DNA of 64,000 nucleotides from Amycolatopsis vancoresmycina (GTDB taxonomy: Bacteria; Actinomycetota; Actinomycetes; Mycobacteriales; Pseudonocardiaceae), in NCBI RefSeq assembly GCF_000716785.1, contig NZ_JNYY01000014.1:1-64000 (forward strand), given 5' to 3'. Below the pieces are notes generated by a model. The model searched no databases, was not told the origin of the DNA, and saw only the letters and a list, made by a program, of their open reading frames with translations. This document shows positions 23,638-32,431 of this stretch, piece by piece (positions within the stretch are counted from its first letter, which is position 1; each line of letters opens with the position of its first letter). Position numbers and translations under genes: made by a program.

Positions 23638-25012
23638 GGGGGAGGGGGACGGTGGTGGGGGTCAGGGGGAACGTGAGGGTGAACGCCGCCCCGCCTTCGG
23701 GGGCCGGGCCGGCGGTGAGGGTGCCGCCCATGCGGGTGACCAGGCCGTGGACCAGGGCCAGGCCGATGCCGGAGCCGACCGGGCGGCGGTCGCGGTACCG
23801 CGCGTTCAGCACCCCGCGCTCGAACGCCACCGGGTAGTCCTCCGGCGCCAGGCCCGGGCCGCCGTCGCGGACCGACAGGGACGCCGAGGCCCCGTCGGAC
23901 GAGAGCGCGAACACCATCGGTGCCCCCGCGGGCGTGACCCGCAGGGCGTTCTCCGCCAGGCCGTCGACGACCTGACGCAGCCGGCGCGCGTCCGCCGCCA
24001 CCAGGACCGGCGACGGAGGTGCCGAGACGGCCAGCGAGACGTCCTCCCGGGCGCACCGCAGCTGCCACACCTCCGCGCAGTCGCGCACCAACGCCGCCAT
24101 GTCCAGCGAAGCGACGTCCAGCCGGAACTCGTCGGCCCCCAGCCGGGCCAGCTCCAGCAGGTCCTCGACCAGCCGCGAAAGCCGCCCCGCCTCGCGCTGG
24201 ATCGTCTGCCCGGCCCGGACCGCGTCGGGCCCCGACGCGACGCCGTCCGCGATCGCCTCCGCGAAGCCCGTCACCGCCGTCAGGGGCGTCCGCAGTTCGT
24301 GCGACACCGACAGCAGGAACTCCCGCTGCCGCGCCTCGCTGACGGCCAGCGCGTCGGCCAGCGAGTTCAGCGACCCGGCCACCTCCGCCACCTCGCGCGG
24401 CCCCTGCACCGGCACCCGCACGTCCCGCCGGCCCGCCCGCAACGATCCCGCGGCCAGCGCGGCCCGGCGCAGCGGACGGCCCAGCAGCCGCCCGGAGACG
24501 AAGCCCGCGAACGCCGCCACCACCAGCCCGATCCCCAGCGCCAGCAGGATGTTGCGCACCAGCGCCCGTTGCGTCGCTTCGGCGTTCCGCGCGGGCAGGA
24601 CCAGCGCGAACGCCGCCCCGCGCGGCCCGACCACCCGCGTCTCGACGAGGTACTGCGACCCCGCCACCGTGACGCGCCCCGAGTGGTCCGCCGCCAGCCC
24701 GAGCTTCCCGGCGGCCTGCACGGCGACGCCGTCGCCGAGCGGCTGCCCGCCCGCGCGCCGGACCACGACCGAGATGCCCTGCCCGCGCACGACGTCGGCC
24801 ACCTTGCCGACGCCCAGCCGGTTGCCGATGCCCGTTTCGTCCAGCTGCGAAGCGACGACGTCGGCCTGCGCGGCCAGCGACGACTGCAGCGCGTTGTCCG
24901 CCGTGGTCCGGATCAGCCGGGACGCGACCAGCCCCGCCACGATCACCGCGACCCCCGCGACGGCCAGGCAGACCAGCGTGATCCGCCCGGCCAGGGAGCC
25001 CCGGAACCTCAT
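23630..25012 (-). CDS. Sensor histidine kinase
   Basis: 460 residues. Span 1 at about 8-30 (ITLVCLAVAGVAVIVAGLVA), an extracellular sensor of about 120 residues, span 2 about 155-175, then HAMP (GRPLRRAALAAGSL...). HisKA has the phospho-His in LLSVSHELRTPL. The ATPase shows DGLAENALRVTPAG, VRDGGPGLAPEDYPVAFERG and GSGIGLALVHGLV. Its ATG overlaps the response-regulator stop (ATGA), so the two are translated together. The signal is unknown. Its stop codon lies in a 21-bp repeat unit. Confidence 0.93.
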   Translation of the reverse strand: MRFRGSLAGRITLVCLAVAGVAVIVAGLVASRLIRTTADNALQSSLAAQADVVASQLDETGIGNRLGVGKVADVVRGQGISVVVRRAGGQPLGDGVAVQAAGKLGLAADHSGRVTVAGSQYLVETRVVGPRGAAFALVLPARNAEATQRALVRNILLALGIGLVVAAFAGFVSGRLLGRPLRRAALAAGSLRAGRRDVRVPVQGPREVAEVAGSLNSLADALAVSEARQREFLLSVSHELRTPLTAVTGFAEAIADGVASGPDAVRAGQTIQREAGRLSRLVEDLLELARLGADEFRLDVASLDMAALVRDCAEVWQLRCAREDVSLAVSAPPSPVLVAADARRLRQVVDGLAENALRVTPAGAPMVFALSSDGASASLSVRDGGPGLAPEDYPVAFERGVLNARYRDRRPVGSGIGLALVHGLVTRMGGTLTAGPAPEGGAAFTLTFPLTPTTVPLPHA

Positions 25013-25695
25013 GCCGGGTCCGCCGCGTAGCCGATGCCCCGCACCGTCCGGATCGGGCTCGACGCCCCGAGCTTCGCCCGCAGCTGAGCCACGTGGACGT
25101 CGACCGTGCGCGTCCCCGCCGCCGCGGCGTAGCCCCACACCGCGCTGAGCAGCTGGTCGCGCGAAAGCACCTGCCCCGGGTGCCGGAGCAGGTGCGTGAG
25201 GAGATCGAACTCCGTCGAAGTCAGGGAAATCTCGGCGTCACCCGCCCACGCCCGCCGGGAGGTGACGTCGACGCGCGCGCCACCGACGGCGAACGTCTCC
25301 GCGGCCGGGGCCACGCCGGAAGCGCGGCGCAGCACGGTCCGCACCCGGGCGGCGAGCTCCCGCGGGCTGAACGGCTTGGTCAGGTAGTCGTCCGCGCCGA
25401 TCTCCAGGCCGAGCAGCCGGTCGAGCTCGTCGTCGCGGGCGGTGACGAACAGCACCGGCGTCCAGTCCCCGGCCGCGCGCAGCGCCTTGCAGATCTCGAT
25501 GCCGTCCATTCCGGACAGTCCGATGTCGAGCACGACCGCCACCGGCTTGAGCCGCCGGACGGCGTCCAGCGCCCGGCCGCCGTCAGCCTCGACGTGCACG
25601 CCGAAGCCGTCGCGCTTGAGGTACATCGCCGCCAGCTCGGCGATCGCGGCCTCGTCCTCGACCACGAGGACGAGGCCGCGTCCCGGTGACCCCAT
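25009..25695 (-). CDS. OmpR/PhoB-type response regulator
   Basis: 228 residues. The receiver spans about 1-115: VLVVEDEAAIAELAAMYLKR, VVLDIGLSGMDG with the phospho-acceptor Asp, LFVTARDDELDRLLGLEIGA and DDYLTKPFSPRELAARVRTV. The winged helix spans about 130-225: ISLTSTEFDLLTHLLRHPGQ, SRDQLLSAVWGY and TRTVDVHVAQLRAKLG. ATG at 25695 with GGGAG five bases upstream is preferred to GTG at 25719. It is paired with the overlapping kinase gene and follows two small exported-protein genes on the same strand. Confidence 0.93.
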   Translation of the reverse strand: MGSPGRGLVLVVEDEAAIAELAAMYLKRDGFGVHVEADGGRALDAVRRLKPVAVVLDIGLSGMDGIEICKALRAAGDWTPVLFVTARDDELDRLLGLEIGADDYLTKPFSPRELAARVRTVLRRASGVAPAAETFAVGGARVDVTSRRAWAGDAEISLTSTEFDLLTHLLRHPGQVLSRDQLLSAVWGYAAAAGTRTVDVHVAQLRAKLGASSPIRTVRGIGYAADPA

Positions 25696-25740
25696 GCCTG
25701 CTCCCGTCTCCGCCGTCACTGACGGGGAGACGCTAGCCGG

Positions 25741-25938
25741 TCAGGGCGAGCCATCGCTGTTCATGTCGGACTCGATGCCGTTGAGTGTCGACTCGATCCC
25801 GCTCAGTTCGCCGGACGGCGAGACCGACGACGGCGTGCTGTCGGAAGGCGAGCCCATCAGGTTGTCGCGGCAGGCCGAGCAGCCGAGCGCGATGAGCGCG
25901 GCGGCCCCGACCGCTGCCGCGACCCTCGCGCCCCTCAC
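25741..25938 (-). CDS. Small exported protein, possible lipoprotein
   Basis: 65 residues. A hydrophobic N-terminus (RVAAAVGAAALIALGCSAC, with Cys at about 20 in a weak lipobox ALGC) is followed by a Ser/Pro/Glu/Asp-rich mature part ending IESDMNSDGSP. GTG overlaps the stop of the upstream secreted-protein gene (GTGA). It lies just before the response-regulator gene, so it may report envelope state to the kinase; that is inference. Confidence 0.6.
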   Translation of the reverse strand: MRGARVAAAVGAAALIALGCSACRDNLMGSPSDSTPSSVSPSGELSGIESTLNGIESDMNSDGSP

Positions 25939-26339
25939 TTGGCCGGCTTGCAGTGCGCGGACGCGAACGCGTCGAGCTTCTGCTTGGCCGCGTCCAGCTC
26001 GCCGATGCGGCCCTGCCGCTTGGTGGCGCGCTGGTCGAGCTGGTCGGCGCGCGCGGTGTGCCCGGCCGCCCGCTGGTCGGCCGCCCGCGCCTTCAGGTTG
26101 GCGACCGAGCCCTTGACCTCGGCGCCGCCGTTGATCCGCTGCTTCAGGTTGTCGGCCTTCTTCTGCAGCTTCGGGACCCAGTCCGAGCAGACCTGCTGCG
26201 ACTCCTCGGGGCTGAGCGTGATCGGCGCGACCGGCGCCGGCGACGTGGTCTGGGCCGAGGCCAGCGGCGCCGCCACGAGCAGGCAGGCCGCGCTCGCGCC
26301 GCCCGCCAGTGCCAGCCGCGTCCAGGTGGTTCCTCGCAT
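25935..26339 (-). CDS. Secreted coiled-coil hypothetical protein
   Basis: 134 residues. Sec signal peptide at 1-29 (LALAGGASAACLLVAAPLASA|Q), then a Thr/Pro stretch, then a helical, Lys/Ala/Gln-rich region (QKKADNLKQRINGGAEVKGS; ADQLDQRATKRQGRIGELDA) that should form a coiled coil. Two Cys (VCSDWVPKL and AHCKPAK) could bridge the ends. It precedes the small lipoprotein gene with a GTGA overlap and sits upstream of the two-component system. Function unknown. Confidence 0.75.
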   Translation of the reverse strand: MRGTTWTRLALAGGASAACLLVAAPLASAQTTSPAPVAPITLSPEESQQVCSDWVPKLQKKADNLKQRINGGAEVKGSVANLKARAADQRAAGHTARADQLDQRATKRQGRIGELDAAKQKLDAFASAHCKPAK

Positions 26340-26408
26340 CGTTTCTCCTCGTATCCGTTCCGGGGTACGAGGAGAACTCTGGCCGGGCGGTGTTCGGAGG
26401 GCGTCCGC

Positions 26409-28154
26409 CTAGTGTTCGGGCTTTGTAAGGCCGAGGCTGACCGACGTCCGCGCGAGGTCGAACGTCAGCGTGTCGCCGTAAGCCGGCAACGCCGGGTCGA
26501 ACAGCAGCCCGTCGGTACCGCCGAGCAGCAGCCCGAGCCGGTGCCCGGCCGGGACGACGTGGTCGAGCGCGGTGAGGCCGAACGTCATCGGGTACGCCCG
26601 GCCCGGGACGAGCGGCTCGCCGTGCCGCAGCGACGCGTGGTGCCCGAGGTCCGCCCAGCCGGCCGCGATGATCCGGTGGTCGGCGGAGCCGACGTCGGCG
26701 GCCGTGTCGAGGAAGCACGCGCTGTCCCCGCCGGTGCTCGAACCCCAGCACGAGCGCGTCGCCAGGTTCCGCACGCCGCTGCCGTACTCCGCGGTGTTGC
26801 GCAGCTGCGCCGGGCCGTAGTCGACGAGCGCGACCCCGATCCGGGCGGCGCTCTTGTCCGACGACACCGTGACCGTCACCGACGGCGTTCCGGCGATCCG
26901 CACCGCCGCCGGCAGGGGAGCCCCGGTGAACCGCGCGGCTCCCACGCCGTTCGCCCAGTCCTCGCGAGTGCGGGCGGGATCGTCGGCGACGGTCGCCGTC
27001 CCGGAGCCGCGCAGGCCCAGCGTGCCGTCCCCCGAGGGCCGCAACGTCGTCGGGAGCGTGGCGGGCGGCCAGGTCCGGACGTCGGTCCAGCGGTCCGGTG
27101 CGGTTTCGAGGTGCACGGCGGGCTCGCGCTCGACGCCGTTGTGCAGCCCGAGCAGCCAGCGGTCGAACCAGCTGTGCAGGGTCTCGACCCACTGCGTTCG
27201 CTGCAGGTCGAAGGGGTCGGTGTGGCCGGCCTGGCTCAGCCACGCCTTGCGCGGGACGCCGGCCCGGCCCAGCGCGTCCCAGTAGCCGGCGAACTGGCCG
27301 GGCGCGACGACCCAGTCCCCGAAGCCCTGCGCGACGAGCACGCTCGCCTGCCCGGGGCGGGGGACGTAGTGCACGCTCTGCCAGTAGGCGGTGTAGTCGC
27401 CGTTGGTGCCCGCGCGCGCCTTGAGGTCCGCCTCGAACGGCTTGCACAGCTCGGCGGCGCGCTCGTTGTAGGTGAACGACGACCCGGTGTTCTCCGGCGT
27501 GGCCAGGGGTGCGCCGTTCGCGACGAGCTGGGCGTAGTTGTCCGCGACGCCTTCGATCGGGACGATCGTCTTCAGCCCGGCGACGCCCGAGGCGGCCATC
27601 CCGATCGCGGTCGCGCCGTCCTGCGACTTGCCGATCGCGCCGACATTCCCGGTGGCCCAGTCGGCGCGCACCGGACGGCCGCCGCCGGGGGCGTCGAAGG
27701 CCTTCGCCCGCCCGTTCAGCCAGTTCACGACCGCGGTGCCGGAGCCGACGTCGTCGAAGCAGCCGGACGACCGGTTCGTCCCGCCGACGTCGGCCAGCAC
27801 GACCGCGTAGCCGCGCGGCACGAAGTAGTTGTCGTAGAACAGCGGGAACTGCACCGGGGTGCCGTCCGGCGCGTACGTCTTCTTCTGCAGCTCGTTGCCC
27901 CGGCCGCAGCACGCGTAGTACGGGCTGACGTCGAGGATCACCGGGACGCGCACGCGCGCGGCCGGCCGGATGACGTCGGCGGCCACGCGGTCGGGCTTGC
28001 CGTCGTGGTCGTTGTCGGTGCCGGTCTCCACCCACGCCGTCTCGCGGATCGCGTCGGCGTAGGAGTAGACCGGCCGGCTTTCCGCGGCGACCGCGGCGGG
28101 CGCGAGCCCCGCGGTCGTGAGCAACGCGGCCAAGAACCCCAGTATCAGTCGCAT
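26409..28154 (-). CDS. Secreted Xaa-Pro dipeptidyl-peptidase / CocE-NonD family hydrolase
   Basis: 581 residues. Signal peptide at 1-24 (LILGFLAALLTTAGLAPAAV...). The alpha/beta-hydrolase shows DVSPYYACCGRGNEL, GYAVVLADVGGTNRSSGC, IGKSQDGATAIGMAASG (nucleophile Ser) and QAGHTDPFDLQRTQWV (catalytic His). A C-terminal jelly-roll (about 380-575) is typical of X-Pro dipeptidyl-peptidases. It cleaves dipeptides or esters outside the cell. It shares a strand with the TetR gene upstream, 12 bp apart. Confidence 0.88.
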   Translation of the reverse strand: MRLILGFLAALLTTAGLAPAAVAAESRPVYSYADAIRETAWVETGTDNDHDGKPDRVAADVIRPAARVRVPVILDVSPYYACCGRGNELQKKTYAPDGTPVQFPLFYDNYFVPRGYAVVLADVGGTNRSSGCFDDVGSGTAVVNWLNGRAKAFDAPGGGRPVRADWATGNVGAIGKSQDGATAIGMAASGVAGLKTIVPIEGVADNYAQLVANGAPLATPENTGSSFTYNERAAELCKPFEADLKARAGTNGDYTAYWQSVHYVPRPGQASVLVAQGFGDWVVAPGQFAGYWDALGRAGVPRKAWLSQAGHTDPFDLQRTQWVETLHSWFDRWLLGLHNGVEREPAVHLETAPDRWTDVRTWPPATLPTTLRPSGDGTLGLRGSGTATVADDPARTREDWANGVGAARFTGAPLPAAVRIAGTPSVTVTVSSDKSAARIGVALVDYGPAQLRNTAEYGSGVRNLATRSCWGSSTGGDSACFLDTAADVGSADHRIIAAGWADLGHHASLRHGEPLVPGRAYPMTFGLTALDHVVPAGHRLGLLLGGTDGLLFDPALPAYGDTLTFDLARTSVSLGLTKPEH

Positions 28155-28166
28155 CCGGACAGGGGA

Positions 28167-28697
28167 TCACGGTTTTTCGTACATCGCCAGGAACTTCTCC
28201 ATGGCGGCGTCGACGGCTTCGCGGTCGCCCGTCGTGACGAGGTCGAGCAGCAGCCCGCGGGTGACGGCGAGCCCGAGCCGGGCGTGGGCGGGCCGGTCGG
28301 CCGCCGGGACGCCGAGCTGGGCGAGCCGGGCTTCGATGGGGCCGAGCCAGTCGTCGATCACGCCGTCGAGGAACTCCGCCGTGCCCGGGGCGCCACCGAG
28401 CGCCTGGCCGTAGAGCTGGAAGAACAGCTTTTCGTTGGCGCGCAGGTCATCGTCGGTGAGCCGGCGCCAGAAGTCCGCCGGGTCGAGATCGGCGAGCGCG
28501 GCGCGCTGGCGGGCCTCGACCTCCCGCGCCACCGCCGTGAGCAGGCCCTCCTTCGAACCGAAGTGGTAGATCAGCATGCGGTGGCTGGTGCCGAGGTCCG
28601 CGGCCAGCGCCCGCAGGCTCCGGTCCGCGCCGCCGTGGCGGGCGATGTGGTCGATCGCCGCGTCGAGCAGCTTCGCGCGCGGGCTTGTGCCGATCAT
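28167..28697 (-). CDS. TetR family transcriptional regulator
   Basis: 176 residues. HTH at about 5-55 (AKLLDAAIDHIARHGGADRS, LRALAADLGTSHRMLIYHFG, SKEGLLTAVAREVEA), then an all-helical ligand domain. ATG at 28697 is directly next to the first of two palindromic operators, so it almost certainly represses itself and the divergent SRPBCC gene. The secreted peptidase gene follows on the same strand. Confidence 0.92.
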   Translation of the reverse strand: MIGTSPRAKLLDAAIDHIARHGGADRSLRALAADLGTSHRMLIYHFGSKEGLLTAVAREVEARQRAALADLDPADFWRRLTDDDLRANEKLFFQLYGQALGGAPGTAEFLDGVIDDWLGPIEARLAQLGVPAADRPAHARLGLAVTRGLLLDLVTTGDREAVDAAMEKFLAMYEKP

Positions 28698-28727
28698 GTA
28701 CCAGATGGTACACGTACCAAATGGTAC
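28698..28727. promoter_or_regulatory. Tandem TetR operators
   Basis: Two 14-bp palindromes, GTACCAGATGGTAC (28698-28711) and GTACCAAATGGTAC (28714-28727), have centres 16 bp apart. They fill the whole gap between the divergent TetR and SRPBCC genes, and the second includes the ATG at 28721. The identical half site GTACCA/TGGTAC in both marks them as sites for one protein, most simply the adjacent TetR. Confidence 0.85.
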
Positions 28728-29143
28728 AAAGAATCTCGGTGCACGCCAGGGCGGCCGCCTCGCCCGACGCCGTGTATGCCCTGCTGCGGGACGGCGCCAG
28801 CTGGCCGACGTGGTCCCCGTTGGGGTCGTTCGAGCTGGTCCACGAGGGGGCGGACGAGCCGGAGGGCCTCGGTGCGATCCGGCTGTTCAAGACCGGCGGC
28901 GTCCGGTCGTACGAGAAGATCGTCGCGCTCGAGCCCGGCCGCCGGTTCGGCTACGCGCTGGAACACGGCCTGCCGCTGCGGGACTACGTCGCCTACGTCG
29001 ACCTCGCCCCGCGGGACGGCGGCACCGACATCCACTGGCATTCGACGTTCACGCCGAAGATCCCCGGCACCGGCTGGTTCTACCGGTGGTTCCTCGGCTC
29101 CTTCGTCAAGCGGGTGGCCGCGGGATTGGCGGCCACCGCCTGA
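28721..29143 (+). CDS. SRPBCC (polyketide cyclase/dehydrase-like) protein
   Basis: 140 residues. ISVHARAAASPDAVYALLRD, GASWPTWSPLGSFELV, GLGAIRLFKTGGVRSYEKIV and DIHWHSTFTPKIPGTGWFYR are typical of the START-like fold with a hydrophobic cavity. ATG at 28721 lies inside the second TetR operator, with no Shine-Dalgarno, so the transcript is probably leaderless and tightly repressed. Ligand unknown; possibly the same hydrophobic molecule sensed by the TetR. Confidence 0.82.
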   Translation: MVQRISVHARAAASPDAVYALLRDGASWPTWSPLGSFELVHEGADEPEGLGAIRLFKTGGVRSYEKIVALEPGRRFGYALEHGLPLRDYVAYVDLAPRDGGTDIHWHSTFTPKIPGTGWFYRWFLGSFVKRVAAGLAATA

Positions 29144-29183
29144 ACGGCGTGTTACTCTCCCGGGGAAAGCGAGGGAGTGTGCC

Positions 29184-29555
29184 GTGGGACCCGATCCGTA
29201 CGACCGCAACTGCCCGACCCGCCAGCTGCTCGACCGCATCGGCGACCAGTGGACGGTGCTGATCGTCGGCGCGCTCTCCGGCGGCCCGCTGCGGTTCACC
29301 GAAATCGGCCGCCGCGTCGACGGCATCTCTCAGAAGGTCCTGACGCAGACGCTGCGCAGCCTGGTCCGCGACGGCATCCTCGACCGCACGGCGTACCCGA
29401 CGATCCCGCCGAAGGTCGAGTACGAGCTGACCTCGCTGGGCCGCAACCTGTCGGAGCCACTGGAGATGCTCGACCGCTGGGCGCGGCGGCACATGGCGTC
29501 GGTCCAGGAGGCGCGGGACGCCTACGACGCGGAGCACACGCCCGCGTCCGCGTGA
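29184..29555 (+). CDS. HxlR family transcriptional regulator
   Basis: 123 residues. CPTRQLLDRIGDQWTVLIVG, ALSGGPLRFTEIGRRVDGIS, QKVLTQTLRSLVRDGILDRT and PPKVEYELTSLGRNLSEPLE form the winged MarR-like HTH of HxlR proteins. A Cys at position 9 (DRNCPTRQ) is where redox- or aldehyde-sensing members carry theirs. GTG at 29184 has GAGGGAG upstream. It follows the SRPBCC gene by 40 bp and may be read with it. Confidence 0.9.
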   Translation: MGPDPYDRNCPTRQLLDRIGDQWTVLIVGALSGGPLRFTEIGRRVDGISQKVLTQTLRSLVRDGILDRTAYPTIPPKVEYELTSLGRNLSEPLEMLDRWARRHMASVQEARDAYDAEHTPASA

Positions 29556-29635
29556 GACGCGCGTCCAGTTGACAGCTCCTGGACAAACCGTCGCAGTACG
29601 GGTTCTGCCGGGCCGCTCGCAGGGACACTGTCGCC

Positions 29636-30343
29636 GTGCTCAGCGAGACCGTGCCCGCACCCAGCTGGGGAGTCGTCGCCCTCACCGCGTTGTTCGCCTT
29701 CGCGGTGACGCTGGTCTCGATCGTCACCCCACCCAGCGGCCGGCGGAGCCTCCTGCGCAACGCCAACGTGCTGGGCACGCTGTTCCACGAAGGTGGGCAC
29801 GCGCTGGTGGCGATGCTGGTGGGCGGGGATGTCCGCCGCGTCGAGATCGACAGCGCCGAAGGCGGTGCCACGCTTTCGCACGGTCATGCGGGCCTGGGCA
29901 CGGTCCTGGTCTCCGCCGCCGGCTACGCGATGCCGCCACTGGCCGGGCTCGGGGCCGCCGCTCTCCTGCACCGCGGGCACGTCTCCGCCGTGCTCGTGCT
30001 GACCCTCGTGGCGATGGTGTTCCTCCTGCTGCTCGCCAGGGACCCGCGCACCTTCGTCCTGATCATCGTGGTGGGGGCGGTCGTGTACTCGGCCCTGCGC
30101 TACGCCCCGGCCTGGCTGCGCACCGCCGTCGCGTACACCGAAGCCTGGCTGCTGCTGACCAGTGAACTGAGCGGTGTGCAAGTCCTCGTCTCGAACCGCC
30201 GCTCGAAGGGCTTCCGCGGCCACACCGACGATGCCGCCTTGCTGGCCAAGCAGACCAAGATGCCGTCGCCGCTGTGGATCGGCGGGTGGTTCCTGCTCAA
30301 CGGCTGGGCCATCTGGCACGCCGCTCCGCTGCTGTTCCCCTAG
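29636..30343 (+). CDS. M50B-like membrane metallopeptidase
   Basis: 235 residues. N-terminal span (VVALTALFAFAVTLVSIVTP), then NVLGTLFHEGGHALVAMLVG with the zinc motif HEGGH at about 51-55, LVSAAGYAMPPLAGLGAAAL and two or three further spans (about 115-165). It ends in a hydrophobic LFP. The second zinc ligand of the family is not obvious, so activity is likely but unproved. TTGACA at 29569 could be its -35 box. Its TAG stop overlaps the stop of the convergent regulator in CTAG. Confidence 0.82.
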   Translation: MLSETVPAPSWGVVALTALFAFAVTLVSIVTPPSGRRSLLRNANVLGTLFHEGGHALVAMLVGGDVRRVEIDSAEGGATLSHGHAGLGTVLVSAAGYAMPPLAGLGAAALLHRGHVSAVLVLTLVAMVFLLLLARDPRTFVLIIVVGAVVYSALRYAPAWLRTAVAYTEAWLLLTSELSGVQVLVSNRRSKGFRGHTDDAALLAKQTKMPSPLWIGGWFLLNGWAIWHAAPLLFP

Positions 30344-30990
30344 CGGGCCACCAAACCCGCCTCGTGGGCCAGCAGTCCCGCCTGCGTCCGGTTGGTGCAG
30401 TCCAGCTTGACGAGCATGCGCGAGACGTAGCTCTTCACCGTCGCCTCGGCCAGGTGCAGCTTGGCCGCCGTGTCCGCATTGGACAGTCCGGAACCGAGGC
30501 AGGCCAGCACGTCCCGCTCGCGTTCGGTGAGGCCGGCGATGCGGCGGCGGGCGTCTTCGCCGCGTTCCCGGCTGTCCGAGGACAACGCGACCAGGCGGCG
30601 GGCGGCCGACGGCGAAAGCACCGTGTGGCCGTCCGCGGCCACCCGGACCAGGCCGATCAGGTCCTCCGGCGGCGTCGACTTCACCAGGAACCCCGCCGCG
30701 CCCGCGCGCAGGGCCCGGATCACGTAGGTGTCCGCGTCGAACGTCGTCAGCGCGACCACCGCCGGCGGGTCGGGCAGCGCCGTGATCCGCGCGATCGCCG
30801 TCAGCCCGTCCACGCCCGGCATCCGCAGGTCCATCAGCACCACGCGCGGGCGGTGCCGGACCACGGCCTCGACGGCTTCGGCGCCGTCGCCCGCCTGCGC
30901 GACGACCTCGATGTCGGCCGCCGAGCCCAGGATCGTGCGCAGGTGCGCGCACACCATCGGCTCGTCATCGACCACGAGCACCGGGATCAC
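30340..30990 (-). CDS. NarL/LuxR-type response regulator
   Basis: 216 residues. Receiver: VLVVDDEPMVCAHLRTILGS, RVVLMDLRMPGVDG (phospho-Asp), VVALTTFDADTYVIRALRAG and GFLVKSTPPEDLIG. LuxR HTH: LTERERDVLACLGSGLSNAD, TAAKLHLAEATVKSYVSRML. GTG at 30990 (VIPVLVVDDEP) puts the receiver strand at the start and overlaps the kinase gene by 26 bp. Partner of the sensor kinase just upstream. Confidence 0.93.
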   Translation of the reverse strand: MIPVLVVDDEPMVCAHLRTILGSAADIEVVAQAGDGAEAVEAVVRHRPRVVLMDLRMPGVDGLTAIARITALPDPPAVVALTTFDADTYVIRALRAGAAGFLVKSTPPEDLIGLVRVAADGHTVLSPSAARRLVALSSDSRERGEDARRRIAGLTERERDVLACLGSGLSNADTAAKLHLAEATVKSYVSRMLVKLDCTNRTQAGLLAHEAGLVAR

Positions 30991-32200
30991 AGTGCGTGCC
31001 TTCCGCTGTCGGGACGTAGGCGGGCAGTATCGCACCGACCCGGAACCCGCCGCCGGGTGCCGGGCCCGCGTCGAAGCGGCCGCCGACCAGTTCGACGCGC
31101 TGCCGCAGGCCCGCCAGCCCGGCCCCGGAACCGCTGCCCGTCAGCGCCGGGTCGGGCGGCCGCGCCGCCGCCGTGCTGTCCACCGAGACGTCCAGACCAC
31201 CGGGGTGGTAACGCAGGGAGACCTTCGCCGACGCGCCCGGCGCGTGCTTGCGCACGTTCGTCAACGCCTCCTGCACCAAGCGGTAGGCGGTGCGCGCGAC
31301 GGTCGGCGACACCTGCGCCGGATCGCCGTCCACCGCCAGGTCCGTCGGCACCCCGACCGACCGGGACTCCTCGACCAGCCGGGCCGGGTCGCCCGGCTCT
31401 TCCGGGCTGAGCGTCCGCGGCCCGGTCTCGATCCCGTTGCGGAGGACGCCGACCAGGTCCCGCAGTTCGTCCAGCGCCAGCGCGCCTTCGCGGCGGATGT
31501 CCTCGGCCGCCGTGCGCACCCCAGGATCGGGGGACGTCACGCCGAGCGCGCCGGCGTGCAGCACCATCAGGCTGAGCCGGTGCGTGACGACGTCGTGCAT
31601 CTCGCCGGCGAGCCGGCGCCGTTCCGCCGCGCGGGCCTGCTCGGCGAGCAGGTGCTGCTCCCGCTCGGCGCGTTCCGCCCGGTCGCGCAGCGACTGCAGC
31701 AGCTGCCGCCGGGCCTCGAAGTACAGCGACACCAGCGCCGGCAGCGCGGTGCTGAGCAGGCCGAACGGCGTCGTCGCCCAGCTCGGCGTCCACGGCCGCG
31801 CGGCGATCACGGCCAGCACACCGGCCACCCACAGCACGGTCCGCCGGTCCAGCACCCGCGCCGACTGGGACAGGATCACCGGGGTGATCGTCGGGACCGT
31901 CGTCAGCGCGAGCGGGTGCACGGGCACGAGCAGGCCGGGCGCGAAGGTGTCGGCCGCGAGCATGGCGGCCGCCGCCGCGGTGACGAACGCGCACACCGGC
32001 CCGGGGAACCGGAAGAACAGCACCAGCGTGAGGTCGCAGGCGACCTGCAGGACCAGCCCGGCCGCCGGGCCCCACGCGCCCGTGGTCCGGTCGCCGAGGA
32101 CGTAGAAGAGGGTGTTCAGCCCGGCGAACGCGAGCGCGGCGCCGATCAGCCAGGCGCCGTCGGAGCGGCTCGGCCAGAGCGGCCGCCGGGCGATGGTCAC
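30965..32200 (-). CDS. NarL-type sensor histidine kinase (HisKA_3)
   Basis: 411 residues. Five or six membrane spans in the first 170 residues (WLIGAALAFAGLNTLFYVLG; LVLQVACDLTLVLFF; TVLWVAGVLAVIAA). Then a coiled coil (ERAEREQHLLAEQARAAERR), the dimerisation domain with phospho-His in EMHDVVTHRLSLMVLHAGAL, and a short ATPase (YRLVQEALTNVRKHAPGASA; GAGLAGLRQRVELVGG). It probably senses a membrane signal. GTG at 32200 is chosen over an upstream in-frame GTG. The regulator gene follows with overlap. Confidence 0.9.
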   Translation of the reverse strand: MTIARRPLWPSRSDGAWLIGAALAFAGLNTLFYVLGDRTTGAWGPAAGLVLQVACDLTLVLFFRFPGPVCAFVTAAAAAMLAADTFAPGLLVPVHPLALTTVPTITPVILSQSARVLDRRTVLWVAGVLAVIAARPWTPSWATTPFGLLSTALPALVSLYFEARRQLLQSLRDRAERAEREQHLLAEQARAAERRRLAGEMHDVVTHRLSLMVLHAGALGVTSPDPGVRTAAEDIRREGALALDELRDLVGVLRNGIETGPRTLSPEEPGDPARLVEESRSVGVPTDLAVDGDPAQVSPTVARTAYRLVQEALTNVRKHAPGASAKVSLRYHPGGLDVSVDSTAAARPPDPALTGSGSGAGLAGLRQRVELVGGRFDAGPAPGGGFRVGAILPAYVPTAEGTHCDPGARGR

Positions 32201-32431
32201 GTGGTCACGGTAACCGTGCCACCCGGCCGCCGCCCCGCCTCGTGCAACCAAAGTTGCACGTGATCACCCTCCTCGTCGGGTATCGCCGGTGACCCCGGAA
32301 CCGGTGGACTGGAGCCACGCGGTGAGAGGGAGACGGCGGATGTCCCCGGCATCCGCCGTGCGTACGGTGCCCGCCGGCGTCGCTTCCCTGCCCGGCGCCG
32401 GCGGGTCCCGGTCTGCCGAGAGGGGAATGGG

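Noticed and set aside
25953..29555. 1200-codon plus-strand open frame
   Set aside because: Only its last 124 codons (HxlR from 29184) are real. The rest is antisense to the peptidase and TetR genes and has no family motifs.
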